A model generated the notes under the pieces. That model had not been told where the DNA came from and searched no databases. It worked only from the letters and a program-made list of their open reading frames with translations. Position numbers and translations under genes: made by a program. 64,000 bases of DNA from an uncultured Clostridia bacterium (GTDB taxonomy: Bacteria; Bacillota; Clostridia; TANB77; CAG-508): NCBI GenBank assembly GCA_934120395.1, contig CAKOTZ010000004.1:62001-126000 (forward strand), read 5' to 3'. This document shows positions 41,560 through 51,336 of this stretch, piece after piece (the stretch's first letter is position 1; each line of letters opens with the position of its first letter).

Positions 41560-42228
41560 ATGAAAGCATTAGTAATAGAAGACGATACAATTTTATCACA
41601 AACAATTTGTCAAATTATATCACCACTGTTTAGTACAGAACAAGCAATGGATGGAGAAGAAGGGGCTTTATTTGCAAGACAAGATATTTACGATGTTATA
41701 ATACTGGATCTAATGATGCCGAGAATGAATGGATATGAAGTGCTAGAGGAAATTAGAAAAGAGAAAATAATGACGCCAGTACTAATTTTAACGGCTAAAG
41801 ATGGGGTACAGGATAAGGTCAAAGGGTTTAGACTAGGTGCAGATGATTATTTGGTAAAGCCATTTGAAAGAGAGGAATTATTAGCAAGGTTAGAAGCGAT
41901 TATACGAAGAACAAATGGGACATATTTCGAAAACACAGTAAAATTTAAAGAATTAGTTTTAAATTTGCAAAATAGAAAGGCTACTATAAAAGAAAAAGAA
42001 ATAAGTTTACAGGGTAAGCAATTTGATGTACTTGAATATCTAATAAATCACAACAATACTATAATAACAAAAGAGCAAATTTTTGACAAAATATGGGGGT
42101 TTAATAGCGAAACAACAACAAATGTTGTAGAGGTATATGCAAGTGCATTAAGAAAAGAGTTGAAAAAGTATGGTTATGATAAATATCTAAAAACAATTAG
42201 AAATGTTGGTTATATATGGACCGAGTAA
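41560..42228 (+). CDS. OmpR/PhoB-family response regulator
   Basis: 222 residues. Receiver domain: IEDD acidic pair (residues 7-10), phospho-acceptor Asp50 in ILDLMMPRMNG, and Lys in YLVKPF near 99. The C-terminal winged helix has WGFNSETTTNVVEVYASALR. ATG 41560 is used because GGAGGA sits 6 nt upstream; the ATG six bases earlier is too close. It is followed 15 bp later by its histidine kinase. Confidence 0.93.
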   Translation: MKALVIEDDTILSQTICQIISPLFSTEQAMDGEEGALFARQDIYDVIILDLMMPRMNGYEVLEEIRKEKIMTPVLILTAKDGVQDKVKGFRLGADDYLVKPFEREELLARLEAIIRRTNGTYFENTVKFKELVLNLQNRKATIKEKEISLQGKQFDVLEYLINHNNTIITKEQIFDKIWGFNSETTTNVVEVYASALRKELKKYGYDKYLKTIRNVGYIWTE

Positions 42229-42243
42229 AAGGAGGAAAATTTT

Positions 42244-43536
42244 ATGAGTGAGTGGCAATTAATCAGAAAGCAATTGCTAAAAAATATGCTATATAATTTA
42301 GTCGCATTTACTATTCTATTTTCTGTTTTTGGAATTACTATTTTTAGTACAGTAAAAACTTTTTTATATCAGTCATCAACCAATGAATTGTTAAATGCAA
42401 AAGAACACTATAATAGAATGCAAATATTAGATACAAAGCCAAAGCCAACAGCACAACCAGCACAGGATAAAATGAATAAAGAACCAAAGAACAATAACAA
42501 TCCAAGGATTATATACATAAAGCGTGATATAAATGGAAATGTTATAAATCAAGAAGAAATGGGAAGCTTTTATGACAACTATATTGAGCAAACAAAATTT
42601 GATAGTAGTAATCTAGACAAAATTGTTGAAGTGACAGTCAATAATAGTTATACGTATAGGAGCATTACATTTGTTACTACAGATGAAAATGGAGAAGAAG
42701 TTTATGTTCAATTATTAATTAATATAGACTCAGAAAAAAATATACTAGAAAACTTTTTTAGTATACTAAGCTTGGGAATAGTTGTTACAATAATCTTAGC
42801 TATTTTTGTGAGTTACATTTTATCAAAAAATACACTAAAGCCAATTATTGATTCATGGAGAAAACAAACTGAATTTGTACAAAATGCTTCACATGAGTTA
42901 CGTACACCGCTTACAATAATACAAGCTAAACAAGAATTGTTGTTACAAGAACCTGAAAGTAAAATAATAGATAAATCAGAAGACATAAGGCTTACATTAA
43001 ATGAGACTAAACGCTTATCAAAACTTACAAAAGATTTAATGCTACTTGCAAGAGCAGACTCAAATCAAATAAAATTAAACAAAGAAGAGGTAGATATAGA
43101 TCAATTAATTAGAGAAATTACAGTTCCATACAAAGACTATGCTGCAATGCAAGAAAAAACAATAAGTTTGAAGCTAAGTTACTCTAATATGATAACAGTA
43201 GATACAGAAAAAATACATCAATTGCTAGTAATTTTATTGGATAATGCAATAAAATATACAAAAGAAGGTGAGAAGATAGAAGTTTTAACGTATTCTAAAG
43301 ACAATAAGTGTGTAATTGAAGTGAGGGACACGGGAATTGGAATAAGTAAACAAGGAAAAAAACATATTTTTGAAAGATTCTATCGAGAAGATAAGGCTAG
43401 GTCAAGAAAAACAGGAGGAACTGGTTTAGGACTTTCCATTGCATATTTTATCGTAGAAAGCCATGGTGGCACTATCAAGGTAGAAGATAACGAACCTAAG
43501 GGAAGTGTTTTTATTATAAAATTTCCAAAACAATAA
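42244..43536 (+). CDS. Sensor histidine kinase
   Basis: 430 residues. Two membrane helices (about 16-38 and 174-196) flank an extracellular sensor with a Pro/Asn-rich stretch. HisKA has the phospho-accepting His in NASHELRTPLTII (about residue 216). HATPase_c has LLDNAIKYT (N box), DTGIGIS (G1) and GGTGLGLSIA (G2). It pairs with the preceding response regulator. The ligand is unknown. The next small secreted-type gene may be a target or accessory. Confidence 0.93.
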   Translation: MSEWQLIRKQLLKNMLYNLVAFTILFSVFGITIFSTVKTFLYQSSTNELLNAKEHYNRMQILDTKPKPTAQPAQDKMNKEPKNNNNPRIIYIKRDINGNVINQEEMGSFYDNYIEQTKFDSSNLDKIVEVTVNNSYTYRSITFVTTDENGEEVYVQLLINIDSEKNILENFFSILSLGIVVTIILAIFVSYILSKNTLKPIIDSWRKQTEFVQNASHELRTPLTIIQAKQELLLQEPESKIIDKSEDIRLTLNETKRLSKLTKDLMLLARADSNQIKLNKEEVDIDQLIREITVPYKDYAAMQEKTISLKLSYSNMITVDTEKIHQLLVILLDNAIKYTKEGEKIEVLTYSKDNKCVIEVRDTGIGISKQGKKHIFERFYREDKARSRKTGGTGLGLSIAYFIVESHGGTIKVEDNEPKGSVFIIKFPKQ

Positions 43537-43603
43537 AAATTTAATGTTAATTTAAGAAAACTACTTTATACTAGCACTATAAAATAGATAGGAGGTTTGT
43601 TAT

Positions 43604-43888
43604 ATGAAAGAAAAGATACTTACGTTAATAATAGGTATATTGATAGGAGCCATAATAACAGCAGGAGGATTTTTGCTTTTTGGTAAAAATACTTCAGGAA
43701 AAATAGATGGAAGAGATGGAGGCAGACCAAGTCAGATGAAACAAGGACAAATGGAAAACTTTATTCCGGGAGAAAAACCAGATGGAACACCGCCAGATGG
43801 TGCAAATGGTGATGGACAAAATACAACACCACCAGCAAAACCTAATGAAACCAATAACAATAATAACAGTAATAGCAATAATGCATAA
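43604..43888 (+). CDS. Small exported Gly/Pro/Asn-rich protein
   Basis: 94 residues. An N-terminal hydrophobic signal or anchor (ILTLIIGILIGAIITAGGF) is followed by a low-complexity tail: PGEKPDGTPPDG, then a run of Asn/Ser. It follows the kinase by 67 bp with its own AGGAGG. It is probably membrane-anchored with a disordered extracellular tail. Function is unknown. Confidence 0.65.
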   Translation: MKEKILTLIIGILIGAIITAGGFLLFGKNTSGKIDGRDGGRPSQMKQGQMENFIPGEKPDGTPPDGANGDGQNTTPPAKPNETNNNNNSNSNNA

Positions 43889-43895
43889 ATTAAAA

Positions 43896-43929
43896 AATAC
43901 TATGTCAAGTTTGGCATAGTGTTTTTTTA
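43896..43929 (+). terminator. Terminator of the two-component region
   Basis: ACTATG and CATAGT pair over a ten-base loop and are followed by TTTTTTT. Confidence 0.75.
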
Positions 43930-43944
43930 TGCAATGTTAATAAC

Positions 43945-43973
43945 TTGCAGGAATTACCAAAATAAGCTATAAT
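43945..43973 (+). promoter_or_regulatory. Promoter of the AI-2E-type permease gene
   Basis: TTGCAG (43945-43950), 17-bp spacer, TATAAT (43968-43973), about 36 bp before the ATG. Confidence 0.65.
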
Positions 43974-44009
43974 TAAACTAAGGAAAAATGCAAGGAAAGG
44001 AGAAATACA

Positions 44010-45155
44010 ATGATAGAACTAAATAAAAATAATGTAAAAAAGATTATATTAATTGTAGGATTTGGAGTTGTTTTATATTGGGCATTACAAAATCTAGCTA
44101 CAGTTGGAAATGCAATTGCTTTTATGATACAATTAATATTTCCGTTTATACTTGGTTTGGCTTTAGCTTTTTTATTAAATATAATAGTAAATTTAGTTGA
44201 AGATAAGGTTTTGAAAAAAGATAAAAATAAAGTGATATCAAAAATAAAAAGGCCGCTTTCAATTAGTTTATCTATAATATTATTACTAGCAATAATATTT
44301 TTTATAGTTTTTTTAGTAGTACCAGAACTGATTAATACCTTTAGTATATTTGCTCAAAATATACCAGCAATAGGTGAAAATATAAAACAGTGGGGAGAAA
44401 AAATAACTGCGGACTATCCTCAAATTAGTGAACAAATTAAAAATATTAACATAAATTGGAGCAATATAAATCAAGACTTGATTAAATATGTCCAAAGTGG
44501 TATTAGTACAATAGTTTCAACTTCAATTGATTTTATTATGGCAACAATTAGTGGAGTCGTAAATTTTGTAATTGGATTTATTTTTGCAATTTATATTCTA
44601 TTACAAAAAGAGAAATTGATTAAACAAGCAAAAAAACTATTATATGCATATGTACCAGCTAAAAAAGCAAATAGGATAGTACATACAGCAAGTCTTGCAA
44701 ATAAAACATTTAATAATTTCGTAACAGGACAATTAACAGAGGCATTAATTTTAGGATTTTTATGCTTTATTGGTATGCTAATATTAAGAATACCATATGC
44801 GTTAACGATTTCAGTATTAATTGGATTTACGTCATTAATTCCAATGGTGGGAGCGTTTTTAGGAGCAGGAATAGGCGTAATTTTAATTGTTGTATCTAGT
44901 CCGATAAAAGCTTTAATTTTTGTAATTTTCATTATAATATTGCAACAAATTGAAGGTAATTTAATATATCCAAGAGTAGTTGGAAATTCAGTTGGTTTAT
45001 CTGGAATGTGGGTAATGGTTGCTATTACAATAGGTGGCAATGCGATGGGATTAATAGGTATGATTATATGTGTTCCTATTGCATCAGTTATTTACACGAT
45101 TATGTCTGAAAGAGTAAATATTAGACTTAGAAAGAAACAAATTAAAATAAAATAA
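44010..45155 (+). CDS. AI-2E family transporter (PF01594 permease)
   Basis: 381 residues with about eight membrane helices: two at the N-terminus, a central amphipathic region (FAQNIPAIGENIKQWGE), then the conserved C-terminal half with VTGQLTEALILGFL, SLIPMVGAFLGAG and QQIEGNLIYPRVVG. Family members include TqsA (AI-2 exporter) and YtvI; many act as ion or proton exchangers. The signalling-molecule role is not implied for this copy. Confidence 0.88.
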   Translation: MIELNKNNVKKIILIVGFGVVLYWALQNLATVGNAIAFMIQLIFPFILGLALAFLLNIIVNLVEDKVLKKDKNKVISKIKRPLSISLSIILLLAIIFFIVFLVVPELINTFSIFAQNIPAIGENIKQWGEKITADYPQISEQIKNININWSNINQDLIKYVQSGISTIVSTSIDFIMATISGVVNFVIGFIFAIYILLQKEKLIKQAKKLLYAYVPAKKANRIVHTASLANKTFNNFVTGQLTEALILGFLCFIGMLILRIPYALTISVLIGFTSLIPMVGAFLGAGIGVILIVVSSPIKALIFVIFIIILQQIEGNLIYPRVVGNSVGLSGMWVMVAITIGGNAMGLIGMIICVPIASVIYTIMSERVNIRLRKKQIKIK

Positions 45156-45191
45156 AAAGTGGTTTTGCCTTAAACAGCAAAACCACTTTTT
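45154..45191. terminator. Strong bidirectional terminator
   Basis: AAAAAGTGGTTTTGC and GCAAAACCACTTTTT form a 15-bp stem between the permease gene (plus) and the microprotein gene (minus). Confidence 0.9.
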
Positions 45192-45197
45192 ATTTAC

Positions 45198-45320
45198 TTA
45201 GCAGCAACCTCCGCAATTGTTGTTACCACCACAGCAACAACAAATTAAGATTAAAACAATAATAATCCAAATGCAGTCATTTCCAAAACCGCATCCACCG
45301 CAACATCTGTTTTCTGGCAT
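45198..45320 (-). CDS. Cys-rich single-helix microprotein (40 aa)
   Basis: ATG at 45320 with AAGGAGGT 7-8 nt upstream. The sequence begins MPENRCCGGCGFGNDC, has a hydrophobic helix (IWIIIVLILI), then CCCCGGNNNCGGCC, giving 11 Cys in 40 residues. The same head-helix-Cys tail plan and the MPE start occur at 21140. The excellent ribosome-binding site and repeated pattern support a real gene. Function is unknown; a metal-binding or coat-type membrane peptide is possible. Confidence 0.75.
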   Translation of the reverse strand: MPENRCCGGCGFGNDCIWIIIVLILICCCCGGNNNCGGCC

Positions 45321-45362
45321 AATTCTTACCTCCTTCCGTTTAAATAAAATTGACTGTTAGAT

Positions 45363-45455
45363 TTAATTGCAACAAGCTCTATTGCCACAACCACAGAAAA
45401 GTAGTAAGAATAGGATAATAAACCAGAGAATATCATTGTTACAACTATTGCACAT
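45363..45455 (-). CDS. Cys-rich single-helix microprotein (30 aa)
   Basis: ATG at 45455 with GGGAGGT 8 nt upstream. The sequence is MCNSCNNDILWFIILFLLLF followed by CGCGNRACCN, and it closely matches the helix and tail of the 53-aa protein at 21140. It lies 42 bp upstream of the 40-aa gene on the same strand, so they are probably co-transcribed. Confidence 0.75.
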   Translation of the reverse strand: MCNSCNNDILWFIILFLLLFCGCGNRACCN

Positions 45456-45597
45456 ATATGTTTACCTCCCTTGAAAAATTTATTTTACGTATCCTTGGTA
45501 TGTAATATAGTATTCGATTTTAAAATAAGTGTTACAAATATATCAAATGATAAATAAACAAAAACTTTGAAAAAAAGTATTCAAATTAAAAAAATAA

Positions 45598-45606
45598 TGA
45601 TATAAT
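45598..45606 (+). promoter_or_regulatory. Extended -10 element before mutL
   Basis: TGATATAAT (TGn-TATAAT) lies 40 bp before mutL with only a weak -35. The rest of the gap from 45456 is AT-rich, with no other feature seen. Confidence 0.5.
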
Positions 45607-45645
45607 CAAAAAACGAAATGGAAGTACGAGAGGAAGAAAAAAGAA

Positions 45646-47952
45646 ATGGGAAATATAGTTTTGTTAGATGACCTTACAATTAATAAAATAGCAGCAGGAG
45701 AGGTAATAGAAAGACCAGCATCAGTTGTTAAGGAAATGGTTGAAAATTCAATAGATGCGGGTGCTAAAAATATAGTTGTAGAAATAAAAAATGGTGGAAT
45801 TTCATATATAAGAGTAAGTGATGATGGAAAAGGAATTGAGCAAGATGATATGGAAATTGCATTTGAAAGACACGCTACAAGTAAAATTAGACAAGCAGAT
45901 GATTTACAGACAGTAAAATCAATGGGATTTAGAGGTGAAGCTTTAGCGAGTATAGCAGCTATAGCAAATGTGGAAATGGTGTCTAAAACAGCAAACGCTG
46001 AGTTTGGATATAGGGTTGTAGTAGAAGCGGGACAAGTATTGGAAAAAGAAGAAACGGGTTGCGCAACAGGAACAACAATTACAGTAAAAAACTTGTTTTT
46101 TAATACACCGGTAAGATATAAATTTTTGAAAAAAGATTACACAGAATCTGGTTATATAGAGGATGCTATTACCAGATTAGCTTTAGTGCATCCAGATATT
46201 GCTTTTAAACTTGTTAATACAGGAAAAGTAATTATTCAAACAACAGGAGATGGACAAACCAAAAATACAATATATAGTATTTTTGGTAAGGATATTGCAA
46301 ATGGAATAATTCCACTTCACTATACTTATGATGATATTATTGTTGATGGAGTAATTGGCAAACCAGCAATTGCAAGAAATAATCGTACTCATCAAATGTT
46401 CTTTGTAAACAAACGTTATGTGAAGGATAAAACTTTATCATCAGCGATTGAACAAGCATATAAGGGAATGTTGACAATTGGAAAACATGCTTTTTGCATA
46501 TTAAATCTTGAGATGGATCCTAGCCAGGTAGATGTTAATGTTCATCCAGCAAAATTGGAAGTAAGATTCAAAGAAGAAAATAAAATATTTAAGTCTTTGT
46601 ATCATGCTATCAAAGAAACATTATTAAAAACAGATTTGGTAAGAGAACCAGAAAAAAGTACTGAAATAAAAAATGAAGAATCTAAAAGTGACAATATAAT
46701 TTTAGACCAAATTGATGAAACAAAAGAAATAAATAAGGTAGAGGTTCCGAAAGAAGAAGTTAAAAATCAGAAAGAAGAAATAGATATTGATAAAAAATTC
46801 GAAGAAATTGCAAGAAATTATCAAACAGAAAAAAGTCAACCAAAATTTTCAAATTTCTTCAAAAGAAGACAAAAAGAAACAGATTCTAATGAAAAAATGA
46901 GTGTAGTGGAACAATTATATTATCAAAAAAACAATATAACACCGCTTGAAAAGACAGAGCCTGTGCAACAAACACAAGTACCGAAAATAGAATATAAATT
47001 TGAATTGTATAATGAACCAGAAATAAAAAATGAAGCTAAAGATAGAGTGGACACTATAATAGAAAATAATGCAAAGGAAAAGACAATTGAGAAAAAAGAA
47101 AATGAACCAAACATAGGTGAAAGCGAAACATTAGAAAGTTTACAAAACGAAAATATAGAGTCAATTGATAAAATAGATTTTAAACCGTACCCTGTTGAAG
47201 AAAATAAAAGTATTGACTTTGAACAAATGTATCAAAAAACTTTCGGAAAAGAAGTTGTAAAAGAGGATGAAGAAACTTACAAACAAGGTCAAATGGAAAC
47301 AGTTGAAAACCAGATGAAACCTGTTCAAGGAGAAAATATTTCAGTATTTGATACAAAAGAAATTGCAGAAAAACAGCCTAAATACAAATTTATTGGAATT
47401 GCTTTTTCAACTTACATTATTTTGGAAATTGAGAATGATATATACATATTAGACCAACATGCAGCACATGAAAGAATAATGTATGAAAAAGTAAAAAAGA
47501 ATTTTTACAGTGATGAGGCAAAAGATTCTCAAATGATGTTATTACCTGATATTATAACTCTAACACATAAGGAGATGGATATTACAAGAGAAAATATAAG
47601 TATGTTTGAAAAAGCAGGATTTATATTAGAGGAGTTTGGGGATAACACAATAAAATTGGTTGGTGTACCTAATATTTGTATGGAATTAGATACAAAAGAA
47701 TTATTTATGGATATATTAGACGCAATTGATACTGTTGCTATAACTGCAAAACAAGAGAAAGAAGATAAATTTATAGCAACTATTGCATGCAAGGCTGCTG
47801 TTAAGGCAAACATGGCTTTAAGTATACCAGAGGTAGATGCTTTGATGCAGGATTTATTAAAATTGCCAAATCCATTTACATGTCCACATGGAAGACCAAC
47901 TGCAATTAAAATGAGTAAAATTGATATTGAAAAAAAGTTTAGTAGGAGATAA
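45646..47952 (+). CDS. mutL: DNA mismatch repair protein MutL
   Basis: 768 residues. The GHKL ATPase has NSIDAGA, DDGKGI and FRGEALASIAAIANV. The transducer domain ends near residue 330. A long acidic linker (about 340-570) precedes a C-terminal endonuclease domain with DQHAAHERIMYE (about 603) and TCPHGRPTA (about 750), the metal-binding motifs of nicking MutL. It nicks the new strand in mismatch repair. mutS is not in the window. It begins an operon with miaA, 12 bp downstream. Confidence 0.96.
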   Translation: MGNIVLLDDLTINKIAAGEVIERPASVVKEMVENSIDAGAKNIVVEIKNGGISYIRVSDDGKGIEQDDMEIAFERHATSKIRQADDLQTVKSMGFRGEALASIAAIANVEMVSKTANAEFGYRVVVEAGQVLEKEETGCATGTTITVKNLFFNTPVRYKFLKKDYTESGYIEDAITRLALVHPDIAFKLVNTGKVIIQTTGDGQTKNTIYSIFGKDIANGIIPLHYTYDDIIVDGVIGKPAIARNNRTHQMFFVNKRYVKDKTLSSAIEQAYKGMLTIGKHAFCILNLEMDPSQVDVNVHPAKLEVRFKEENKIFKSLYHAIKETLLKTDLVREPEKSTEIKNEESKSDNIILDQIDETKEINKVEVPKEEVKNQKEEIDIDKKFEEIARNYQTEKSQPKFSNFFKRRQKETDSNEKMSVVEQLYYQKNNITPLEKTEPVQQTQVPKIEYKFELYNEPEIKNEAKDRVDTIIENNAKEKTIEKKENEPNIGESETLESLQNENIESIDKIDFKPYPVEENKSIDFEQMYQKTFGKEVVKEDEETYKQGQMETVENQMKPVQGENISVFDTKEIAEKQPKYKFIGIAFSTYIILEIENDIYILDQHAAHERIMYEKVKKNFYSDEAKDSQMMLLPDIITLTHKEMDITRENISMFEKAGFILEEFGDNTIKLVGVPNICMELDTKELFMDILDAIDTVAITAKQEKEDKFIATIACKAAVKANMALSIPEVDALMQDLLKLPNPFTCPHGRPTAIKMSKIDIEKKFSRR

Positions 47953-47964
47953 AAGGAGAAAAGC

Positions 47965-48894
47965 ATGGGACAAAAACCGAAAGTAATTGTTATTGCAGGA
48001 CCAACAGCTTCAGGAAAAACAGCATTATCAATAGAATTGGCGAAAAAAATCAATGGAGAAATTGTGTCAGCAGATTCTATGCAAATTTATAAGGAAATGG
48101 ACATTGGAACGGCTAAACCTACAAAAGATGAAATGGAAAATATTAAGCACTATTTATTGGATTTTGTTTCACCAGAAGAAAGATTTAGCGTAGCACAATA
48201 TCAGGAATTAGCACAAAAAAAGATAGAAACAATATTAAAAAACGGTAAAGTGCCTATTGTTGTTGGTGGAACAGGTCTATACATTGACTCGCTTGTATAT
48301 GGCATTAAATTTGAACAAACAAATACAGATATGGAATATCGTTCTATGCTTGAAAAGATAGCTGAAACTGATGGATTAGAAACATTGTATAATAAAGCTA
48401 AAGAAATTGACCCAACTGCGATGAAAAAAATTAGCCCAAATGATAAAAAGAGGATTATTCGTGTATTAGAAATATATAAACAGACTGGGAAAACAAAGAC
48501 TGAACAAGAGATAGAATCAAGAAAACAAGAGATTCCTTTTGATTATAAAGTTTTTATTTTAGAAATGGACAGGGATAAACTTTATGAAAAAATTAATTTA
48601 AGAGTTGATATGATGCTAGAACAAGGCTTAATTGAAGAGGTTAAACAGATTTATAAAAAATATTCATATTTTCCAACTGCAATGCAAGGTATTGGCTATA
48701 AGGAAGTAGTTGAATACTTGAAAAATGAAATATCAAAAGAAGAAATGATTGAAAAAATTAAGCAGGAAACTAGAAGATATGCTAAGAGGCAAATTACTTG
48801 GTTTAAAAAAGATAAAAATTGGAAAAAAATAAATGCATTAGATACATTACCAAATAATATAAATATTATTTTGGAGGAGTATGGTGAAAGATAA
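47965..48894 (+). CDS. miaA: tRNA dimethylallyltransferase
   Basis: 309 residues with P-loop GPTASGKTAL, then SADSMQIYKEMDIGTAKPT and GGTGLYIDSL, and C-terminal RYAKRQITWFKKD. It adds dimethylallyl to A37 of UNN-reading tRNAs. AAAGGAG precedes the ATG. The mutL-miaA pairing is widespread. Its 3' end overlaps the next gene by about 10 bp. Confidence 0.96.
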   Translation: MGQKPKVIVIAGPTASGKTALSIELAKKINGEIVSADSMQIYKEMDIGTAKPTKDEMENIKHYLLDFVSPEERFSVAQYQELAQKKIETILKNGKVPIVVGGTGLYIDSLVYGIKFEQTNTDMEYRSMLEKIAETDGLETLYNKAKEIDPTAMKKISPNDKKRIIRVLEIYKQTGKTKTEQEIESRKQEIPFDYKVFILEMDRDKLYEKINLRVDMMLEQGLIEEVKQIYKKYSYFPTAMQGIGYKEVVEYLKNEISKEEMIEKIKQETRRYAKRQITWFKKDKNWKKINALDTLPNNINIILEEYGER

Positions 48895-50128
48895 TAAAAA
48901 AACAATCAATATAAAAAAGAAATTAATACAGATATTTATTTTTGTTCTTTCTGTAGGTATTATTAGTTATTTGATTTTTAAGGGATATTCGTTATTAACT
49001 CAATCGGCAAATGTTTTTATATTGGAAAATGGAAATTTGACACTACAAGAAGAAACAGTTGGACTATTAATTAGAGAAGAAAATGTAGTAAAAGGACAAA
49101 ATTATAAAAACGGAATGTTGCAGATAAAGACAGAGGGAGAAAGGGTTGCAAAGGGAGAATCAATATTTAGGTATTATAGTGCTACTGAAGAATCTATAAA
49201 ACAAAAAATTGCAGAAGTTGAAAAAGAAATACAAGCTAATATACCGTCCGATATGCAATCATTACCTAGTGATATTAGTCTACTTGAAACTCAGATAAAA
49301 GAGAAGTTGGATGGATTAAATAAAAATAGCGATTTGCAAAAGATACAGGAATGTAAGCAAGATATAAATACATATATGACAAAGAAAATAAACAAAATTG
49401 GAGAAAGTGCAAGTGAAAATTCTGTAATAAAAAATTTAATTGCTAAAAGGGAAAATTATGAAAAAGAATTAACAAAAAATTCAGAGTATATTAATGCACC
49501 TGAAAGCGGTGTTGTATCATACAGAGTAGATGGATTGGAAGATGTATTAAAAACTGATGATTTTAGTTATTTGAATAAAAAATTTTTAGATGGTTTGAAT
49601 GTAAAAACAGGTCAAATAATAGCGACAAGCGAAGAAAGCGGAAAAATTATAAATAATTTTAAAAGTTATATTGCTGTTCATTTAAATTCAGATGCTGCAA
49701 AGCATGCACAAATAGATGATAATGTTACATTACAATTATCTAACTCAGAAGAAATTAATGCTAAGATTTCATATATCAATGTGGAAGAAGATGACAGCAG
49801 GGTAATTGTATTTGAAATTACAAAAAAGATAGAGGAATTAATACAATACAGGCAAATATCATTATCTGTTATTTGGTGGGATTATAGTGGATTTAAAGTG
49901 CCTAATATGGCTATTGTAACAGAAAAAGATAAAACATATATTATGAGAAATAGAGTTGGTTATACTGAAAAAGTTTTGGTTAAAATTAAAAGACAAAATG
50001 ATGATTATTCTATAATAGATAATTATACATCAGATGAATTAAAAGAAATGGGATATTCAAAAAAAGAAATAGACAGTATGAATAGAATTGCAATGTATGA
50101 TGAAATTATTATAAATCCTAACAGGTAA
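48884..50128 (+). CDS. HlyD-like membrane-anchored protein
   Basis: About 414 residues. One N-terminal membrane helix (IFIFVLSVGIISYLIFKGY), a barrel-sandwich-type segment split by a helical hairpin (about 95-190), and YINAPESGVVSYRVDGLED returning to the barrel, as in HlyD/efflux-adaptor proteins. GTG 48884 fits the GGAGGAG spacing better than ATG 48881. No ABC partner is adjacent. In Clostridia such a protein often stands before sepF, so a cell-envelope or division role is plausible but unproven. Confidence 0.7.
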   Translation: MKDNKKTINIKKKLIQIFIFVLSVGIISYLIFKGYSLLTQSANVFILENGNLTLQEETVGLLIREENVVKGQNYKNGMLQIKTEGERVAKGESIFRYYSATEESIKQKIAEVEKEIQANIPSDMQSLPSDISLLETQIKEKLDGLNKNSDLQKIQECKQDINTYMTKKINKIGESASENSVIKNLIAKRENYEKELTKNSEYINAPESGVVSYRVDGLEDVLKTDDFSYLNKKFLDGLNVKTGQIIATSEESGKIINNFKSYIAVHLNSDAAKHAQIDDNVTLQLSNSEEINAKISYINVEEDDSRVIVFEITKKIEELIQYRQISLSVIWWDYSGFKVPNMAIVTEKDKTYIMRNRVGYTEKVLVKIKRQNDDYSIIDNYTSDELKEMGYSKKEIDSMNRIAMYDEIIINPNR

Positions 50129-50272
50129 TATTACAAATATATTACAAGAATATTATTTTTAAATTACAAACAGAAAAAATATAAAAAAACCCTTGACATT
50201 GGTTCGAAAAAGTTAGATACTATAAATGCTGTTAGAGGAGATTACGAAGGAAAAATTTTAGGAGGTAATGAT

Positions 50273-50755
50273 ATGGCTGGAGCTATCATGAACAAGCTTT
50301 TAGATTTTATGGGTGTTGAACCTGAAGATGATGAAAAAGATGAATTAGATAATAAATATATGTATGAATATGAAGATGATGAAGAAGAAGACGATAGAAA
50401 GTTGTTTGGTAAGAAGAATAAAGTTGTAAACATGCCACAGGCTCAACAAGTAAAAATGGTAGTTTTTCAGGTGACTTCTTTTGAACAATCAGAAACAATT
50501 TGTAATTTACTAAAAGAAAAACAATCGGTTATTGTAAGCTTAGAATATGTTAATAAAGATATTGCAAGACGTGTTATAGATTTCATTAGTGGAGCTGCAC
50601 ACGCTTTAAATGGACATATTCAAAAAGTATCAAATGCAATTTTTGTTTTAGCACCATATAACTATGAAATTGCAAATGAATTAGCAAGGGAAGAAATAAA
50701 AAATAAACTTTCTGTATCATGGCTAAAAAACAATAGTAATAATTCTGGATTCTAA
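50273..50755 (+). CDS. sepF: Cell division protein SepF
   Basis: 160 residues. The amphipathic N-terminal helix (AGAIMNKLLDFMGV) targets the membrane. An acidic linker follows, then the SepF core with VFQVTSFEQSETICNLLKE, ARRVIDFISGAAHALNG and FVLAPYNYEI. SepF bundles and anchors FtsZ. TTGACA at 50193-50198 with a GATACT-type -10 may be its promoter, and AGGAGGT precedes the ATG. Confidence 0.94.
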   Translation: MAGAIMNKLLDFMGVEPEDDEKDELDNKYMYEYEDDEEEDDRKLFGKKNKVVNMPQAQQVKMVVFQVTSFEQSETICNLLKEKQSVIVSLEYVNKDIARRVIDFISGAAHALNGHIQKVSNAIFVLAPYNYEIANELAREEIKNKLSVSWLKNNSNNSGF

Positions 50756-50782
50756 TGTTAAAAAGTAGGAGGCTTTAAATAT

Positions 50783-51232
50783 ATGCTCACACCTTTAGAT
50801 ATAGAGAATAAAAGATTTTCTAAACAAATGATGAATGGATATAATGTTGGAGAAGTTGATGATTTTCTAGATGAATTAACAGCTGATTATGAAAAATTAT
50901 ATAAAGAAAATTCAGATATGAAAGAAAAATTAGATGAAACTTTAAATAATTTGTCTCAATATAAATCAATCGAAAGTACTTTGCAAAGTACTTTAGTTAT
51001 GGCTCAGTCAACAGCAGATGACATAAAAAAAGTTGCACAGCAACAAGCCACACAAATTGTAAAGGATGCTGAAACTGGTGCAAGAGAAGCTGTAAATGAA
51101 TTAAATCAAGAAATTGCTTTAAAACAAAAAGAATTAGATGATTTAAAAAAGCAATTTGATGTATATAAGGCAAAAATGGAATCAATTCTAATTTCTCAAT
51201 TAGAATTATTGAAAGAGGTAAATGAAGAGTAA
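50783..51232 (+). CDS. divIVA: DivIVA-domain protein
   Basis: 149 residues. The N-terminal lipid-binding motif (MLTPLDIENKRFSKQMMNGY, then VGEVDDFLDELTADYE) is followed by coiled-coils. It marks poles and septa and guides division or cell-wall proteins. It lies 27 bp after sepF with a good AGGAGG, in the standard Firmicute division-gene order. Confidence 0.94.
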   Translation: MLTPLDIENKRFSKQMMNGYNVGEVDDFLDELTADYEKLYKENSDMKEKLDETLNNLSQYKSIESTLQSTLVMAQSTADDIKKVAQQQATQIVKDAETGAREAVNELNQEIALKQKELDDLKKQFDVYKAKMESILISQLELLKEVNEE

Positions 51233-51336
51233 AAATGGGTTAAATAATAATTTGACCTGTTTTTTTATATACAAATCTAATATAAAGTGGTATAATATAG
51301 TTATGTTAAGTTTATTATTGCAAGGAGGAAGACATA

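Noticed and set aside
33300..42000. DGR reverse transcriptase, avd gene or template repeat within the window
   Set aside because: No frame near the surface genes carries RT motifs (such as YxDD), and no non-coding copy of the B1/B2 3' segments exists in the window. Any DGR machinery must be elsewhere.
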